A DNA stretch of 7,996 nucleotides from JACPTG01 sp964504135 (lineage in GTDB: Archaea > Nanobdellota > Nanobdellia > Woesearchaeales > UBA10216), in assembly GCA_964504135.1 (NCBI GenBank), contig CAZDCW010000045.1, forward strand, positions 1 through 7,996, given 5' to 3'. Positions 6,098-7,996 of the stretch are shown here, piece after piece. Numbering within the stretch: the stretch's first letter is position 1; each line of letters starts with the position of its first letter. Below the pieces are notes generated by a model that saw only the letters and a program-made list of their open reading frames with translations, made no database searches and was not told where the DNA came from. A program made the translations under genes and the position numbers.

Positions 6098-6185
6098 AGT
6101 GAACGAAGCGGCCGTACACGTTACAAGCCTCCTGAAAGGGGCAGCTGAAACAAAGCAGGAACAGGCTGCTACAATCCAATTTTAG
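6098..6185 (+). ncRNA. Possible small structured RNA (H/ACA-like stem)
   Basis: This stretch holds no convincing coding gene. A plus-strand TATA box predicts a transcript from about 6098. Bases 6107-6113 (AGCGGCC) can pair with 6164-6170 (GGCTGCT) using one G-U wobble, and the stem is followed directly by ACA at 6171-6173, as in archaeal H/ACA guide RNAs. The wobble would be an A-C mismatch on the opposite strand, so the plus strand is favoured. A 5-base inner hairpin (6127-6131 with 6138-6142) or an alternative helix (6130-6134 with 6156-6160) can form inside. TTTTAGTTATTT at 6180-6191 could end transcription. I could not find a clean k-turn or a balanced pseudouridylation pocket, so this is a candidate only. 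The rest of the 6014-6208 spacer shows nothing else. Confidence 0.25.
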
Positions 6186-6208
6186 TTATTTAACCAAAAG
6201 CAGGTCCA

Positions 6209-7309
6209 TCAATGCTTAATTGCTTCAACTATCTCCTTCACAGTTGCGTCTGTCCTTATCGCTTCCCAGTCCATGTGGGTTCTCGCTGCATTACGCCCTG
6301 CCTGGCGCAGCCTGTCAATTACCGCTTCTGTTTTTGGCGGCTTTCCAATCCCGGATTTGCTGCACAAGGTATTCAGGTTGTAAATCCAGGGCGTTTTTAC
6401 TTTGCTTTCGGCTGCTATTGCTGTGAGCAGTTCCCTGTGGCCGTGTTTTGACATCCTTAGGCATAGCCTGGCGTCGTTGGTCTGCCCAAGCCATAACGGC
6501 CCTGCAATCTCAGCCTTTGACCCGCATTCGGCGCACTTGTCCTTTGGCAGCGCGGTTGCTTCTGCATGCAGGCATTTCAGGCAGCTTGTTATGAATCCAT
6601 GCTGCCTGTATATCGCCGCTGCTGGCATCCTTCCTTTCCTGCAGCTTAGGACCGTCCTTTGGTAGTGCTGGTCATGGTAGGAAAGTATTGGTGTAAGGGC
6701 CTTTTCATGCTGCATTCCCGCAAGCTGCACCCTTCTTATCAGTATCCTGAGGCCTGTTTCGTGCATCGACTGGTTTCGCAGGGGCCTTGCCCAGTATTTT
6801 CGCATGCATGCTCCTGGCGAGGTTCCAGCGAGGGCTGCCGTGTCCGTGGCAGTCACTGCAATTATCCCGCCCCTTGCAAGCCGCTGCGCAGCAGAGTCAA
6901 GGAATGGCGCAGGGCTTCCGAACGGGTCTATGTCAATGTAGTCAAAGCCTTTGCTTTCAAGCAGGAAGATGTTTGCGTCCTTATTGCTTACGCTGGCCAG
7001 CCTGCTGCTTATCCTGTTCAGCTTGAGGTTTCTCCTTGCAGAGGCAATGGCTGTTCTTGAGCTGTCGTTTATTGCAATCCTCTCAGCAATTCCTTTTTCA
7101 AGCTCCAGTGCAAATCTTATGCTTCTTATCCCTGTCCCGGCAAGCGGGTCTGCTATCTGCATCTTCCTCCTGCCCACCGCATTCAGCAGCTGAACTGAGA
7201 GGTCCCTGTTAAGCTTCATCGCAGGGTTGTAGAAGGGCTCCATCTTCCTGCTTATCTTCCCCGCTTCGGCATAAATCCTGGTCTTGCCTTCTGAAATAAT
7301 GCCTTGCAT
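6209..7309 (-). CDS. trm1: tRNA (guanine(26)-N(2))-dimethyltransferase
   Basis: Trm1 transfers one or two methyl groups from S-adenosylmethionine to N2 of G26 in tRNAs, at the hinge between D and anticodon arms. At 366 residues it has the normal archaeal length. Motifs: EPFYNPAMKLNRDLSV (24-39), the SAM-binding loop DPLAGTGIRSIRFA (54-67), and the catalytic DIDPFGSPAPFLD (126-138). These are followed by TATDTAALAGTSPGAC (153-168), HETGLRIL, and a zinc ribbon with Cys243, Cys246, Cys259 and Cys262. AGPLWLG (269-275) and the RTHMDW ending are also present. The ATG is three bases after the stop of the RelE-like gene, and AGGTGA at 7313-7318 overlaps that stop as a ribosome binding site. No promoter of its own is visible. 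It is therefore probably expressed from the toxin-antitoxin transcript, which is unusual for a core tRNA-modification gene. Confidence 0.95.
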   Translation of the reverse strand: MQGIISEGKTRIYAEAGKISRKMEPFYNPAMKLNRDLSVQLLNAVGRRKMQIADPLAGTGIRSIRFALELEKGIAERIAINDSSRTAIASARRNLKLNRISSRLASVSNKDANIFLLESKGFDYIDIDPFGSPAPFLDSAAQRLARGGIIAVTATDTAALAGTSPGACMRKYWARPLRNQSMHETGLRILIRRVQLAGMQHEKALTPILSYHDQHYQRTVLSCRKGRMPAAAIYRQHGFITSCLKCLHAEATALPKDKCAECGSKAEIAGPLWLGQTNDARLCLRMSKHGHRELLTAIAAESKVKTPWIYNLNTLCSKSGIGKPPKTEAVIDRLRQAGRNAARTHMDWEAIRTDATVKEIVEAIKH

Positions 7310-7312
7310 TTG

Positions 7313-7318
7313 TCACCT
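7313..7318 (-). promoter_or_regulatory. Shine-Dalgarno site of trm1
   Basis: The reverse strand reads AGGTGA, a full match to part of the archaeal anti-SD complement, ending 3 bases before the trm1 ATG and including the TGA stop of the toxin gene. It supports translational coupling of trm1 to the toxin gene. Confidence 0.6.
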
Positions 7319-7567
7319 AAGGTCTCTGTAGGCCTCTTTCCTGTGCTCAAATGTCAGCAGCAGAACTTGGGCTTTTTCATGAATTATTTTATACAACACC
7401 CTATATTTTCCAATGCGGAGGCTCCACAAATCCATCCCGACCAGATGCTTTCCCAGCTCAGGATATTTTTTCAGTTCCCTGATTTTTTTAAGAACCCTGT
7501 CTCTCAGATTAGTGTCAAGTTTGTCCAGGTCTTTTTTGAATTCCTTGTCAAACAGGAGTGTATGCAT
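7313..7567 (-). CDS. relE: RelE/ParE-superfamily toxin
   Basis: An 84-residue protein with the compact RelE fold. The helical hairpin is LLFDKEFKKDLDKLDTNLRD plus VLKKIRELKKYP, the linker GKHLVGMDLWS, and the beta core LRIGKYRVLYKI then VLLLTFEHRKEAYRDLR. Conserved basic and aromatic residues that act in mRNA cleavage by RelE toxins are present: Arg51, Arg56, His75, Arg76, Lys77 and Tyr80. It is thus probably an active ribosome-dependent mRNA interferase rather than a decayed copy. A gyrase-targeting ParE role is less likely but not excluded. The ATG at 7567 overlaps the antitoxin stop in TGATG. A TTG one codon upstream is a possible start but less likely. Confidence 0.9.
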   Translation of the reverse strand: MHTLLFDKEFKKDLDKLDTNLRDRVLKKIRELKKYPELGKHLVGMDLWSLRIGKYRVLYKIIHEKAQVLLLTFEHRKEAYRDLR

Positions 7568-7743
7568 CAATCATAGACCTGTTCTTCAGTGAGAAATTCG
7601 CCGCTGTTTATTCTGGCAAGCGCCGCCTCCAGCTTCTTCACGTTCTCCTTGTTGGACAGGACATCAATGGTTTCCTTCATGCGCTCCATAAGATCCTTCA
7701 TGTCCTCGTACTCGTCCTTTTCAATTGTTACAGTTTCTGGCAT
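7567..7743 (-). CDS. RelB-like antitoxin
   Basis: A 58-residue acidic, helical protein that opens MPETVTIEKDEYEDMKDLME and ends NSGEFLTEEQVYD, the layout of short archaeal RelB-type antitoxins. The N-terminal 'e-t-V-t-I-x-k-x-e-Y-e-x-m-k' strand-helix would make the DNA-binding or dimer contact. The C-terminal tail would wrap the toxin. It is first in the operon, as usual for the antitoxin, and its stop overlaps the toxin start by one base. ATG 7743 is chosen over a GTG at 7749 because TTCATAAAG lies 29 bases ahead of it. Autorepression by the toxin-antitoxin complex is expected from the family, but I see no clear operator palindrome. Confidence 0.85.
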   Translation of the reverse strand: MPETVTIEKDEYEDMKDLMERMKETIDVLSNKENVKKLEAALARINSGEFLTEEQVYD

Positions 7744-7767
7744 CGTCACAGCCAGTGGTGGCTTCTT

Positions 7768-7776
7768 CTTTATGAA
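7768..7776 (-). promoter_or_regulatory. TATA-like box of the antitoxin-toxin-trm1 operon
   Basis: The reverse strand reads TTCATAAAG, centred 29 bases before ATG 7743. The consensus match is only moderate, but the spacing equals that of other leaderless genes here. No better promoter is found between it and trm1. Confidence 0.4.
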
Positions 7777-7852
7777 CCTTTCGATTCAGACCCTTTGAGA
7801 TTGTTTGCAGCTTCATGATAACACGCCAAAATCTAAGCTGGCATGGACAAAA

Positions 7853-7860
7853 TTTATATG
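7853..7860 (+). promoter_or_regulatory. TATA box of the 30-codon ORF
   Basis: TTTATATG, preceded by an A-rich stretch, is centred 28 bases before the ATG at 7885. It is a good archaeal promoter match with leaderless spacing. Confidence 0.5.
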
Positions 7861-7884
7861 CTTCCGGGCACCTTTTTTGTTGTG

Positions 7885-7977
7885 ATGGCAAAGCATCCCA
7901 GAAATGTGGAAGGGTTTGCTGGTTCCCTGGACGAACTGGCACAATCAATTGGTAATATCGTAAATTGCGGTAATTAG
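7885..7977 (+). pseudogene. 30-residue ORF, possibly the 5' remnant of a truncated small gene
   Basis: The reading frame opens MAKHPRNVEGFAGSLDELAQ and continues SIGNIVNCGN before TAG at 7975. It sits directly behind a strong TATA box with leaderless spacing. The opening resembles, from memory, the N-terminus of a small conserved archaeal protein whose family continues after '...ELA-x-x-iGN-m-x-Y-D...'. Here the match seems to stop at SIGN, and no reading frame carries it further. The ORF could be a promoter-bearing fragment left by a deletion or recombination, or a genuine tiny protein. Confidence in expression is moderate, in the family link low. Confidence 0.35.
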
Positions 7978-7978
7978 T

Positions 7979-7995
7979 GCAAAATTTGCATGCAA
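7979..7995. repeat. Two overlapping short palindromes at the right edge
   Basis: GCAAAATTTGC (7979-7989) has 5-base complementary arms around a single base. The perfect palindrome TTGCATGCAA (7986-7995) overlaps it. They come just after the stop of the 30-codon ORF and could be an operator, a weak terminator or the edge of an element; the window ends here. Confidence 0.3.
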
Positions 7996-7996
7996 T

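Noticed and set aside
6098..6180. Possible tRNA behind the plus-strand TATA box
   Set aside because: No T-loop consensus (GTTCGAATC-like), no acceptor stem and no anticodon arm could be placed.
6659..7060. Plus-strand ORF of 133 codons and overlapping shorter ones
   Set aside because: They are antisense to the trm1 catalytic region, which has all family motifs, and the translated products look random.
7721..7948. Minus-strand ORF of up to 75 codons (or 31 codons from ATG 7816) upstream of the antitoxin
   Set aside because: It overlaps the antitoxin start in another frame, its composition is unconvincing, and the antitoxin already has a complete family N-terminus and a fitting promoter.

Overview
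The window looks like a chromosomal segment of an archaeon. It carries an archaeal-type elongation factor 1-beta, an archaeal Trm1 tRNA methyltransferase, RtcA, and a DUF47/PiT phosphate-uptake pair. Most genes start about 26-30 bases downstream of a TATA-like box and lack a ribosome binding site, which is the pattern of leaderless archaeal transcripts. The heavy use of AGG for arginine, the DUF5752 coiled-coil protein and a small membrane protein with a fibronectin-III-like ectodomain remind me of DPANN lineages (Woesearchaeota/Diapherotrites-like). That placement is inference. There is no sign of a phage, insertion sequence, CRISPR array or tRNA/rRNA gene.

Layout from left to right. (1) 1-518, minus: N-terminal part of a CorA-family divalent-cation transporter, cut by the window edge. 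(2) 588-1676, plus: rtcA, RNA 3'-terminal phosphate cyclase, divergent from corA, with the two promoters packed into 69 bases. (3) 1727-2578, minus: DUF5752 domain plus coiled-coil protein. (4) 2675-4304, plus: a two-gene phosphate-uptake operon, a DUF47/PhoU-like regulator overlapping a PiT permease by 8 bases. (5) 4343-4790, plus: a two-gene translation operon, a four-CxxC zinc-ribbon protein followed one base later by aEF-1 beta. (6) 4787-5569, minus: a two-helix membrane protein with an FN3-like domain, whose stop codon overlaps that of aEF-1 beta inside a shared CTAG. (7) 5645-6013, minus: an unrecognised 122-residue protein with arginine codon use unlike its neighbours. (8) 6014-6208: a gene-free stretch with a plus-strand TATA box and a stem capped by an ACA triplet, possibly a small RNA. 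(9) 6209-7743, minus: an apparent operon of RelB-like antitoxin, RelE-like toxin and trm1. (10) 7885-7977, plus: a 30-codon ORF with a good promoter that may be the surviving 5' end of a broken gene.

Most of the content is housekeeping: RNA end repair, tRNA modification, translation elongation and ion/phosphate transport. The parts most worth a second look are the toxin-antitoxin/trm1 operon, the gene-free stretch at 6014-6208 with its possible H/ACA-like RNA, the codon-atypical orphan next to it, and the truncated small ORF at the right end.
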